From: Heligmosomoides polygyrus polygyrus
Lineage: Eukaryota > Nematoda > Chromadorea > Rhabditida > Heligmosomidae
Assembly (NCBI GenBank): GCA_947396885.1
Contig: OX377204.1
Coordinates: 47,107,139 to 47,171,138 of the forward strand
Reading direction: 5' to 3'
Length of the DNA stretch: 64,000 nucleotides
A model generated the notes under the pieces. The model ran no database searches. It saw nothing but the letters and a program-made list of their open reading frames with translations, and was not told the DNA's origin. Both the position numbers and the translations under genes were made by a program. Shown here piece after piece: positions 54,182 through 63,829 of the stretch. Positions within the stretch are counted from its first letter, which is position 1. Each line of letters starts with the position of its first letter.

Positions 54182-56884
54182 TGGACGGAACTTGTCACAT
54201 TAACGTCATGAATCCATCCAGCACAGACATCCACATCAAGGACAAGACGAAGATAGCGTGGGCCACACCAGTAACACATCCCGACGTCCAAGTACTGGCA
54301 TTACAACATCATCACCCGGATCAGACTGTTTACACCTCGACTAGCGCAGTGTCTCCAGAGGCCGACTGGGAAGCTAGACTTCCACACTTCCCCGTATGTC
54401 CTCTACCAAGGAACATCGACATAACAGCCGAAATTGACCTCTCTGCATCAGCGCTCAGCGAAGAACAGAAACAACAGCTCCGCATCATACTACGCCACCA
54501 TACGGATGCGTTTGTCGGATGGACACCTTGGACATTACAAGGGAGACATCGAATCGATCACGGCATCGAATCGATCTTATCGACAACGCACCTATACCAT
54601 CAAGAAAGATATACCGCGTACCTTTGTAAAAACGCAAGGAAATAGAGAAGCAAATAACACAAATGCTGAACGACGGAATTATACGGGAATCTTCTTCTCC
54701 ATTCTGCGCGCCTATTGTTCTGGTCAAGAAGCGAGAAGTGAACGCATGGCGATTCACCATCGACTTCCGTGGATTGAACGCCATAACCAAGCCACAACAG
54801 TCCATTCTACCCAACATCCAGGACATTATCGATCTCTGCGCAAATCAGTGTCTCTACACATCCCTTGACTTTCAACAAGGTTTTCATCAAATTCCTCTGG
54901 AAGAATCACACTGCGAACGAAGTGCGAGTTCGTACGGAAGGAGATCAAGTTCTTGGGCTTTATTCTAAGCAAAGATGGAATACGCCCAAATCCTGAAAAG
55001 ACCAGGGCGATTGATGCATTCCAGACCCCTCGCACCACTACCGATGTCAAAGCGTTCATCGGAATGTGCTCATTCTTCCGACGATTCATCCATAATTTTG
55101 CGTCAATAGCAGCACCAATAACGGCATTGACCAAGAAGGACACCCCATTCGAATGGACTAAGGACTGCGAAGACGCCACGAATACATTAAAGAAGGCTCT
55201 TACATCGGCACCGATCCTTAGCGCACCACGATTAGGACGACCATTCATCATAGAAACGGCCAGCTCAGGAAAAGGAACAGCCGCGGTACTAAAAAAAGAG
55301 CAGGATCGACAGGAACGGACCATTGCCTACGCAAGTAGAACTCTCACTAAGCATGAGAGTCGATATCCCGCAATTGAATTGGAAGCCCTAGGCTTCGTGT
55401 TCGCCGTCGAAAAATTCCGACCGTATATCGATGGCGCTAAGACTACCATAATCACCGATCACGCCCCCCTCAAGGCCCTCCTACATCGAAAGGATCTTAC
55501 CGGAAGGCTCGCCAAATACCAAATCGTCTTGCAGGAATTTGACATCGACATCGTTTATCGTCCCGGGAAGAAAAACATCGTTTGCGACACCTTATCCCGA
55601 TCTCCACCATCCGTCAACCACATATCATGCATCGACATCAGCGATCTACAGATAGAAAAGCTACGAGAGCAGCAAGACAACTGCAGCTGGATAGCAGAAA
55701 TAAAAGGACTGCTTCGCCATCACCCAACCGATCAACGCGCAGCTGACTACATCCTCATGGATGACGTCTTGTACAAGATCCCTCCCCGCCTGCACCAAGA
55801 ACCACAGCTGGTAGTACCAGAGAATTCCGATCTTAAGACTACACTTGTTTTCATGGCTCATGAGCCTCCAACAGGAACTTCACACCAGGGAGTAAAGAAA
55901 ACTCACTCCCTCATCGAGAAGTTCGCCATATGGAACAACATGAGGCAGGACGTCCATGATTTTATCTCACAATGCAGCAAGTGCCAGAAGAAAAAGGATC
56001 CCGCAGCATACAGGATCACAGAACCTCTCCAACCACTCGAGGTTCCAAGTAGACCATGGCAGAGGGTACATTCCGACATCATTGGCCCACTGCCATTAAC
56101 CCTACAAGGCAATAGGTACATCATCGTATTCGTCGACGCCTTCTCTAAATTCACCATTGCCGAACCGTTACCGTACCAGAAAGCACTCACGGTAGCAGAG
56201 ACCTTCACCGACCGATTCATAGCTCGATTTGGCTTACCGGAAACACTAGTCACCGATCAAGGAACTAACTATACCAGTGACACATTCCGCAACCTTCTAC
56301 GGCAATTCTCTATCACTCACCGTACGAGTACGCCTTACCATCAGAGCAATGGACAGGTTGAAAGAGCTAATCGTACGCTACAGGAACTCATCACCATCGT
56401 ATCCCAGCAACATAATGATACCTGGGATCATGTACTCCACCTCGTCACCGACTCGTACAACAGCACCGAGAACGCCTCTACCAAATTCTCGCCCTACTTC
56501 CTGATCCACGGACGCGAGTCCAACAATATTTTCCATCTAGCTTTGCGTTTACCACGTAAGAATTTCACCGACGAAGGCGACTACGCTGACCACCTAGTTG
56601 GAGTACTCCAGACTGTTGGGATGAGACGCGCACCAACATCGCACAAGCCTAGAAAAGTCAAAAACGCCACTACGATCTCAGGAAGCGCCCCATCAGAAAA
56701 CCGTATGAAATAGGAGACAAAATTCTCATCCGCAAAGAGACCGCCAACAAAATCTCGACGCGTTTCGACGGACCATTCACAGTGATTCGAGTCTACCACC
56801 CCAATGTGGTAATCCAAGACGGACGACGAGAACGGAAAATCCACATAAATCGCACCAAGCCATATAACTCCTCCGACAACGACT
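54151..56884 (+). pseudogene. Gypsy RT (core deleted), RNase H and integrase
   Basis: Pre-RT and RT fingers/palm are present to LDFQQGFHQIPLEESHCER (54.9 kb). The sequence then jumps to KFLGFILSKDG, skipping the segment with the catalytic YxDD. The RNase H frame reads E-T-A-S-S-G-K-G where the catalytic Asp of T-D-A-S is missing (55256-55267). The integrase is intact in motif: HQGVKKTH...CSKCQKK, VHSDIIGPLP (D), LVTDQGTNYTS (D) and NGQVERANRTL (E). After a shift near 56625 comes a GPF-type C-terminus (STRFDGPFTVIRVYHPNVVI). The copy cannot reverse-transcribe itself. Confidence 0.85.
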
Positions 56885-56967
56885 AACAACGGAAGCCGGA
56901 ACGACGTCACGCTTTTGGTATCAACTCTACTTTCTTTTTCCTTTTCGGTCTTATATCAATCGCTGTT

Positions 56968-57022
56968 TAAAAAAAAGAAGAAAAAAAGAGAAAGAAGAAG
57001 AAAAAAGAAAAAAAAGTAAAAC
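56968..57022 (+). repeat. purine-rich tract
   Basis: About 55 bases of almost pure A/G after the integrase. It resembles a polypurine tract but lies 830 bases before the 3' LTR, because the antisense ORF region intervenes. A second tract directly at the LTR is not obvious. Confidence 0.45.
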
Positions 57023-57224
57023 AAAATTTATCATGAATAACTTTCTATCGCTTTATTGACTCTTTTATTTTTGTCTCTCACCCATTCTACTCATTATATT
57101 GTCAACACTTGTATCCCTCTTCTGTATTTTAACAGGTTCTTCATGTACTCTTTATTACCCACATCCCTATCACTCAACAACTCGCAGCACAATCACTGGA
57201 GGAAGCCGATCGAAGGACACCAGC

Positions 57225-57906
57225 CTAGACGTGAGTCTCATAAAACTGGTTCTCACACGCCTGAACGTGCGACTGCCGCGGCATCGTCATCTCCGCCATC
57301 TCCTTGTCAGGGTTCCCAGCGCGGCGATGGTACGGCCCCAACCCGAAGACGACGCTGACTAGCACGAAGATCACAACAAGCGCGAACGCTGCAATCGGGT
57401 CCTTACGCCCAACCAGCCACAAATAACTGCGTCCAAAACACTTCACCAAGCGCTTCACTCAAGTACTGCACCGGGCCCGACGGCAGCCATGGTAGACATC
57501 GCGTAGGGGCACAGTCACCGGATGAAGCAGGGTCGTCGCACAGACACAAATACACGCCAGAATCGTTGTAGCACGTCCCAAGGTAGTTGCACGAATTCGC
57601 ACAGAAGGAACGATCGACAAAAGACATGACGGTACAAGTGACTCCTCTCCGACCCTGGACTTCACCAGCCCCCTCGTAGCCAACACAACAACAAAAAAAA
57701 GATGGATCCCGGCTGCGCACATGCACGACCACCTGCAGCTGCGTCGCGAACCCGGCCTCCGACAAATATCGCGCGGTGGCACAAACACGGATGACTGAGC
57801 AGCCGTACAACACCAGGAAAGTTCCGGGACGGAACTTTTCTCGAATGGGTGGCATGTAAGCAGCGCTGATCACGAATGTCAAGGCGAGCGAACAAGCGGA
57901 CGGCAT
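57225..57906 (-). CDS. antisense ORF: signal-like start in the LTR, EGF-like domain, membrane segment
   Basis: Minus strand, starting at ATG 57906 inside the 3' LTR. The first 17 residues (MPSACSLALTFVISAAY) are LTR-encoded and signal-like. The ectodomain contains FCANSCNYLGTCYND followed by CLC and a final Cys, spaced C-x3-C-x5-C-x8-C-x-C-x8-C as in EGF-like domains. The first frame ends at 57403. The overlapping next frame (57458-57225) supplies a membrane span (AAFALVVIFVLVSVVFGLGP) and a tail, so one frameshift or a small intron lies near 57430. It is opposite to all other element genes. Function unknown. Confidence 0.5.
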
Positions 57907-59123
57907 GAGAGCGGATTAGGAATAAACGAGCGCAGTTGCAAAGGACGGACGCACGTAAACATCCGGAACAGCAGCCGTGCTTTCATACTAAAAAATATCC
58001 GCCATCAACGTCGGGAGTTTACGTTTTCTAAAAGCTTACCAACGCGCCGTTATTACACCGGGAACTCGCCGCGGGCAATAGAACGGCAAGGGAGAGAGAG
58101 CCGGATACACTCTTCCGCACAAGCAAAAAGTGCGGCCAAACGGCAGGGAAAAGGACACAGTATATAAGCGGCTGGAGCAAAAGAAAAGGGCCTTTTCCCT
58201 GCTTCTTCGACTTCCGCCCGGCTCCGACCCTCGACTGGACATACCCTCGGGTGGCCTTCGGCCACCCCCCTGTCTCCATGGAGCGCCGCTTTCTTCGCAC
58301 GCTTTCTCATTTATAATTTCTATAGTGATTTTATTTTTCCTTTTTTTATGCCCATTTCGCTTTCATGTATTTTAGGCAGCGTCCGCTTCTTCCCTCCTCC
58401 AGACCGATGCCTATTGCCTCCATCCTTCCCATCGCCCGCCACTTCATACGATCCTTCCCGCTTTTCCTACTGTTTTTTTCATATTTATTCCTCAATTCCT
58501 TGCTTAGGGCGCGTATAGCGCAGTCGGAGGAGGCGCGACTGTCGCGTGCACCCGATACCAGGTTCCTGGTTCGGATTTCCCGCCCAGGCCAACCAAGCCT
58601 TCCATCCCTCCGGGGTCGGTGAATTGGTACCACACTTGTCTGGGAAGGATAAAGCGCTGACTTGTTCATCGGCTGGCCACCGCAAGTCATTGTATGGCCA
58701 AATACGCATTCATATCGCCTCCACGACATCCCGTAGAAATAGAATGCGCTGGCGCATCCCAGAAGGGATTGAGTAACGCCGTCCTTTATCCTTTATCCTT
58801 TATCCTTGCTTCGCCATAGTCATAAATTGGTCATCTAAAGCTCTGTTCGCGTTATGTAAAGGAGCATGCACACACATGAAGCGAGTGTTCATTAGGAGAA
58901 TCAGTTTTGGCAAAATAATAAAACCTCTTCATTCACACTCAGATGTTCGATAAAGCACCTGGTTCGAATAGGGAACGTCGTCTTCATTGATGCGGTCAAA
59001 AAGACCTCCTCCTGGGACGAAAGGGCCGAGCGCCGTCGTTTAACCAGTTAGACCGTCCTCTCGAACGTTCAAAACGCGCGTACACATCTCTGATCAGAAG
59101 CGTTCAGGAGGGACGCGTTTACA
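57855..59123 (+). repeat. 3' LTR of the Gypsy element (with SINE)
   Basis: Collinear with the 5' LTR apart from substitutions and a 298-bp SINE with its 8-bp duplicate. TATA box at 58161-58168 and AATAAA at 58917-58922. Ends TTTACA followed by the ATTGG duplicate. Confidence 0.9.
58506..58803 (+). mobile_element. tRNA-derived SINE
   Basis: The head carries an A-box-like TATAGCGCAGTCGG and a B-box-like GGTTCGGATT. The body is about 200 bp and the tail is made of CCTTTAT repeats (58782-58803). CCTTGCTT is duplicated exactly at 58498-58505 and 58804-58811, and the 5' LTR shows the empty site (CCTTGCTT once, near 46690). It is a pol III-transcribed element mobilised by a LINE. Confidence 0.85.
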
Positions 59124-59128
59124 ATTGG

Positions 59129-60050
59129 AAATGGAATCTCAAACTCGTTCTGAAGAAGAAATAGGTCGAAGAACTTATTCCTCGGGAGAGTTCGGGTCCA
59201 GATGTATTAGAGGGCGTGTATTGAGCAATCACTCTATTTCAGATAAAATCGTATGGAGCTCATCATAAGATGGTTTTGTCTTGCCCAGTGTTTTGTACAA
59301 GCAGTGTTTAACTGATTTTATCAGTCTTTCATAGAGTCCTCCTTTCCAGGGGACATACGGTGTTATGTAACGCCACTGAATTTCTCTATAGCTTGCCATT
59401 GTTTGCACTTCCGGATCGCTTTGGGCGGCCGCAGCACAGTCACAAAGGATGCTATCCCCTAGTGCAAACGTTGGTGCATTATCACTTGTGACTGATGGTG
59501 AGATAGGAATTCCTCTTCTACTAAAAAATTTTCTGAGCATGCGTAGGAACGATGTCGTGGAGAGATCGGCTACCACATCGAGATGGATAAGTCTAGTGAA
59601 TGTGCAAGTAATTACGCATCCGCAGCATTTCCCTTCGTTTCCGTCTGGTTGCGCCAGGCACAATGATCCAAAATAATCCAATCACACATGAGCGAAGGTC
59701 GGGAGCTTTGTAGGCGCCGTTTAGGAAGAGCTCCCTGGTTGGGATACTTGAAGGGTAAATTATTGAATTTTTGATATGGAATACATTTCCTTACAATACG
59801 CATGACTTGTGCTCCTAACTTAGGAATCCAATATTGCTGCCTGACAACGGACATGGTGTGATTAATTCCTGGATGGCCATTATTGTGAGCATCACGGACG
59901 ATGGCCTTTGATAACCAGGAATTTTGCAAAACAATTAAGGAATTTTTCGCTTCTTCTGTCAGTTGACTTTGTTCTAGTCTCCCATAGTAGCATAGTAACC
60001 CTTCGTCGTCAGCTTTTATGTTTAAGTGGTGTAGTGACCGTAAAATTGAC
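59129..60050 (-). pseudogene. BEL-2 integrase: zinc-binding and catalytic core
   Basis: The zinc-binding domain (59.93-59.75 kb) has NNGHPGINHTMSVVRQQYWI and RKCIPYQK, where the second Cys is Tyr. The catalytic core shows MDYFGSLCLA (D), TSDNAPTF (D) and GGLYERLIKSVKHCLYKTLG (E), so the D,D,E triad is visible. Downstream, LLNTRPLIHL is followed by stops before the Gypsy insertion at 59128. Upstream, the piece LLCYYGRLE marks the RNase H-integrase connector, after which the element is truncated. Confidence 0.75.
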
Positions 60051-60274
60051 GATTTTGGATTTTTGGTGAAGCCTCACCAGCAGTTTACCCGCTGCAGTTA
60101 TTTCTAGACCCGAGGTAACTGTTGACTTAGACCTAGATAAGCGAATAACTAACTAAATAGCAAATAAAATAACTTGTGTTAAATACAGCACAAGTTCGTC
60201 ATCACCAAACAGTCCCGCTTGGCATCACATAAGCGGGGTAGGTCTAGAGAAAGAGTAGGCACTTTCATATGATG

Positions 60275-61450
60275 TTTGTTACTGAAACTTTGTTGAGTGG
60301 AAGCGTAGTGATGCCGAAATCTCAGCCAACTTGCTTTATGTTATACACTGCTTTGACCGGTGTAACTGTAAAGGAGGCGGCGTTTATGGCACTTACTGAA
60401 ATACGATTAATTCCAGCATCCTGAATCACTCTGTCTCTCTTAAAGCTGATGCACTTTGTGTTGAAATCTAGTCTTGTACAAGAGCTCATTTGAACCAGCT
60501 CCGACTTATCATTGTCTATCGTCCTTCTAGCTCATCTAAAGAGGATGGGAGGCCCTGCTTAGTCTTCATTCTTCTTTGGTTGCTGTCAGAAGTAAAACTA
60601 TCACTCTAGGAGACCTGAATTAAGCAAGAGATTGGCAAAATTGCTTCTCTAAGCGCCGTGCTTCCGCTAATTTTCTGGCTTTCTTCAATTATGGTTCTCT
60701 TCACACAAGTTGTCAATGAGACGACGCACGAAGAGAATGTTTTAGATGTCATTTTGTCCACATCCCCTGTAGTATCCAATGTTCGGATTTTGCCTCCATT
60801 CGCTACCTCTGACCATTACACCATTCGACTCAATTTGCACTCTTCACCTTTTACCATAGGTTCTTGCCCTTGCCTCAATACTGATTTTACCTCCTCAAGC
60901 AGAGGCTTTCCGAAATTGGGTGGCCACTTGTTTTCGATGGTTACGAAAATGTAGATGACCTTTACCAAAGATTTTGCAAGGCTATTTACGATAAATTGGT
61001 ACAGTTTGTGTCTTTCAGAACTAAACAGTTTTCTCGAGCGAGTTATCCAGAGCATATTTGAAATTTGCTTGCCCGAAATAAGCGCATATTTCGCTCTGGA
61101 ACAAGGTTCGCTGAATAATGCCTGCTATAAAATCGTCTGGGTGCAGCTTGAACATAAGCTTCTAAACATGTTTCTATGAGAAGGCTACATTTACATATAC
61201 GTAGCAAGATTATCGAGTGGAGTCCTTCCAAACATACCCGACGCTTATGGTAATGTCTGTTCTTGCGACATAAGCAAAGGTGCTGCTCTGGGTTATTACC
61301 TCACTGGCGCTTTCTCCTATGATACGACGTATCGCTCTATCGATTCAAGCACAATAGCTTCTGGAATCGCTTCTTCAATAACGAATACCAAACACCCTTC
61401 CTTCAATGTAGTCTTATGAACTGTCTTGACCTCTTTCGGTTATTATTAAC
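60275..61450 (+). pseudogene. CR1-C endonuclease and following region, decayed
   Basis: Resumes the CR1-C endonuclease: MFVTETLLSGS, LRLIIVYRPSS (60510-60540), LGDLN (60610-60620), and NETTHEENVLDVILSTSPVV with SDHYTIRL (60705-60830, catalytic His region). Beyond about 60850 come connector remnants (LLNMFL and after). The element is cut off at about 61450 by an unrelated repeat. Many stops. Confidence 0.65.
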
Positions 61451-61451
61451 A

Positions 61452-61640
61452 GGACGTCCAGCGGCCTAACGGCCGCCAAACGTCTGGTTGGGGGCATCAC
61501 CCCCAAAACCCTGAGAATAGAACAACTCGTCTAGACCTTCTTACTCGCGTTACAGTGAAAACTGGATCTAGAGGAAAGCGGGACAGTAGGGCACAATCTT
61601 GAAAACTGCTGCTATGAAGCTTATCCTCCCTCTATCGCAC
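61452..61640 (+). repeat. hairpin-bearing repeat, copy 1
   Basis: About 180 bp nearly identical to 63830-64000. It starts GACGTCCAGCGGCCTAACGG and carries two adjacent hairpins: GACGT...ACGTC with inner GCGGC/GCCGC, and TTGGGGG paired with CCCCCAA around CATCA. A conserved GGATCTAGAGGAAAGCGGGA stretch follows. Identity unknown. Confidence 0.65.
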
Positions 61641-61890
61641 TTACGCCGATTAACTCTCCGAAGTACACATTCTCTACGTAGTGAGGAACAGATTGTGATA
61701 ATCTGATTCAAGTTTAACAAGTACAACAAGTTTAACAAGTACAATAACGGTGAAGAATAAGGATGAGTAGAAGTTGTGCATTACTATTATATTTCGGTGC
61801 ATGTATGCCACATATATCACTTCAGCTGCAAGATTCAGGAAGAGTTCACTTCAGGTCAGCTGAGCACACTTCAGTTTGACGCAGCTTACC
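61641..61890. other. unassigned spacer before RTE copy 3
   Basis: AT-rich with a short AAGTTTAACAAGTACAA direct repeat near 61707-61745. Nothing recognised. Confidence 0.35.
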
Positions 61891-61899
61891 ATTAGGCAT

Positions 61900-63368
61900 C
61901 ATCATCATCATCATTTTCGTTAGGTCCCGATGACCTACCAGCTGACCTGTGGAAGTCGAAGGGCTGGTGCCCTGCTGACTGACTGACTGCGTTTTTCAAT
62001 CAGGTTGTTGCTGAGAAGAAAGTGCCTGAGGGTTGGCAGCAAAGCACGACCATCCCGATTTGGAAGGAGAAGGGCAGTCCTGCAGACTGCGCCAGTTACC
62101 GTCCAATTCGTCTTCTTTCGCACACCATGAAAATCTTTGAGCGAAATGTCGACGGACGTATCCGGGATTTCGAACAGCTTTCCACGAATCAGTGTGGTTT
62201 CGTATCTGGCTGTGGCACCGTTGATGCCATTCACGCCGTTCGTCTTCTGCTAGAGAAGCACCGCGAGAAACAGAAACCGGTGCATTTTGCCTTCCTGGAC
62301 TTGGAGAAGGCCTTCGACCGCGTTCCGCGAGATGTTATATGGTACGCGTTGCGACAACATGGTATCCCTGAAGAGCTTATTGAGTGGATGCGCATTCTAT
62401 ACTCTTGCCCAAGGAGTCGAGTGCGAGCGCCAGCGGGCACCTCGATGGAGTTTCCCATCTCTGTAGGGGTGCATCAGGGATCTGCGCTATCCCCACTGCT
62501 CTTCGTGGTCGTGATGGATGCAATCTCACGAGATCTCCAAATGGCGGCACCTTGGACGCTGCTGTATGCTGACTACGTCATGCTTGCATGTGAAGACAAA
62601 ACCGAACTTGAGCGACAGGCACACGCGTGGTGCGATCGTTTGGCATTGCTCGGTCTCAAGCTAAACGTCAAAAAGACGGAATACTTGACGACGGATGTTA
62701 ATGAGCACGGATCTATTAAGATCGATGGTACTGAGCTCTCACGAGTGACATCTTTCAAGTATCTTGGGTCAGCAGTAACGTCCGATGGCAGCTTAGAGAT
62801 GGAGGTGAATGCGCGTGTGAGTGCAGCCTGGTCCAAATGGCGCTCGCTGACTGGAGTGCTTTGCGACAGGACAATACCTGAGCACCTCAAATCGAAGGTT
62901 TATAGAACAGTAGTCCGCCCAGTAGCGACATACGGTGCTGAGTGCTGGCCCGTGACGAAGGAAGTTGAAAGCCGCCTCAGTGTAATGGAGACGAAGATGC
63001 TACGGTGGACGGCTGGAGTTACGCGTTTGAACCGCGTTCGTAACGACACCATACGACAGAGGTTCGGTGTCGCCCCGATATCCGAGAAGCTGCGCGAAGC
63101 TCGTCTTCGATGGTACGGCCACGTCCTTCGCGCTAACGACGACACCGTATGTAAGATTGGCCTGAATCTTGTGGTCCCTGGAAAGCGGCCCAGAGGACGC
63201 CCGAAGCAACGTTGGCTAGGGAGAATTGGTGGCTAGACACGTTGCGCTTGGACTTAGAGATGGCTGGTGTGCACCCTGATCAAGCATTTGATCGGGAGAA
63301 TTGGCGTCAACACACCAGAAGAGCGGACATCGCCACCAAGCGGGACAGACGCTAATGAAAATGAAAAA
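61900..63368 (+). mobile_element. RTE-type LINE copy 3 (RTE-A family), 5'-truncated
   Basis: Begins around GPDDLPADLWKSK (61924) with the endonuclease missing, and ends AATGAAAATGAAAAA. ATTAGGCAT flanks it on both sides (61891-61899 and 63369-63377), and a (CAT)n run sits at the 5' junction. Closely related to RTE-A at 7.2-10.3 kb, but on the opposite strand and in better condition. Confidence 0.8.
61924..63342 (+). pseudogene. RTE copy 3 reverse transcriptase and C-terminal domain
   Basis: One frame of about 404 residues (62022-63236) covers VPEGWQQSTTIPIWKEKGSP, FLDLEKAFDRVPRDVIWYAL, GVHQGSALSPLLFVVVMDAI, LLYADYVMLACEDKTELERQ, YLGSAVTSDGS, MLRWTAGVTRLNRVRNDTIR and PGKRPRGRPKQRW. Despite the long frame, the catalytic YADD reads Y-A-D-Y (62565-62576), so the second Asp is lost. 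A frame change near 63215 precedes the last DTLRLDLEMAGVHPDQA-like part. Confidence 0.8.
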
Positions 63369-63377
63369 ATTAGGCAT

Positions 63378-63829
63378 GCACTACATAATAATGATGCGCC
63401 CTTGAATAAAGAAGCCCATAGATGCGACAAAATGAATTGTCTGCATGAAATTACCATCAACGAAATTCGAGAGTGTTGCCTTGGTCGATAGTCCTTCCAT
63501 TCTACACGGAGGCCCAGCATTAAGGCAACGATAATTTCGATGCATAAAAACAGCTGGGAAGAATCCAAACGGATACAGCTTACAACATCACTCACTGATA
63601 CGTTAAAGATCAGAACGGAGAAGTATCGTTCACAGAAGTCAACTTATGGCTTTGCGATGGGTATTTTCAGGTCGAGTGAGCAGCTATACCATCCGTGTCG
63701 TCCTTTCCTCTGATTTGTTTCCTCAAGGCGGATTACAGGATTGTAGGAAACCTGAGACAGCGGGGTGTCTAGGACTACTTCTAGCCCTATAGCATATCAA
63801 GATTGGCTCAGGACTTATATTACTACCAG
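63378..63829. other. non-coding spacer near the window end
   Basis: It contains short frames only and shows no recognisable motif or repeat partner in the window. Confidence 0.35.

Larger units (their letters stand above)
46040..59123 (+). mobile_element. Ty3/Gypsy LTR retrotransposon, 13.1 kb, with extra ORFs
   Basis: LTRs 46040-47004 (965 bp) and 57855-59123 (1269 bp including a SINE) start TGTAA and end TTACA. ATTGG is duplicated exactly at 46035-46039 and 59124-59128. Internal order: zinc-finger ORF, microsatellite, gag, membrane glycoprotein-like region, protease, RT (catalytic core deleted), RNase H, integrase with GPF-type C-terminus, purine-rich tract, and an antisense ORF. It is inserted in the integrase gene of BEL-2. 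The family resembles long nematode Gypsy elements, but the gene order is unusual. Confidence 0.9.
43801..60262 (-). mobile_element. BEL/Pao element BEL-2 plus everything nested in it
   Basis: Inserted in the CR1-C endonuclease. The outermost about 74 bp at each side (43801-43874 and 60189-60262) are inverted copies, GTGCCYACT...GACCTACCCC, flanked by ATATGGTG (43790-43797) and ATATGATG (60267-60274). Between them, on the minus strand, lie BEL integrase (60050-59129), then after a Gypsy insertion the integrase end and an Env start (46034-45178), then an accessory ORF (45040-44200) and an LTR-like region with GGCTTTTATA (TATA on minus). Gag, protease and RT are missing. Confidence 0.6.
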
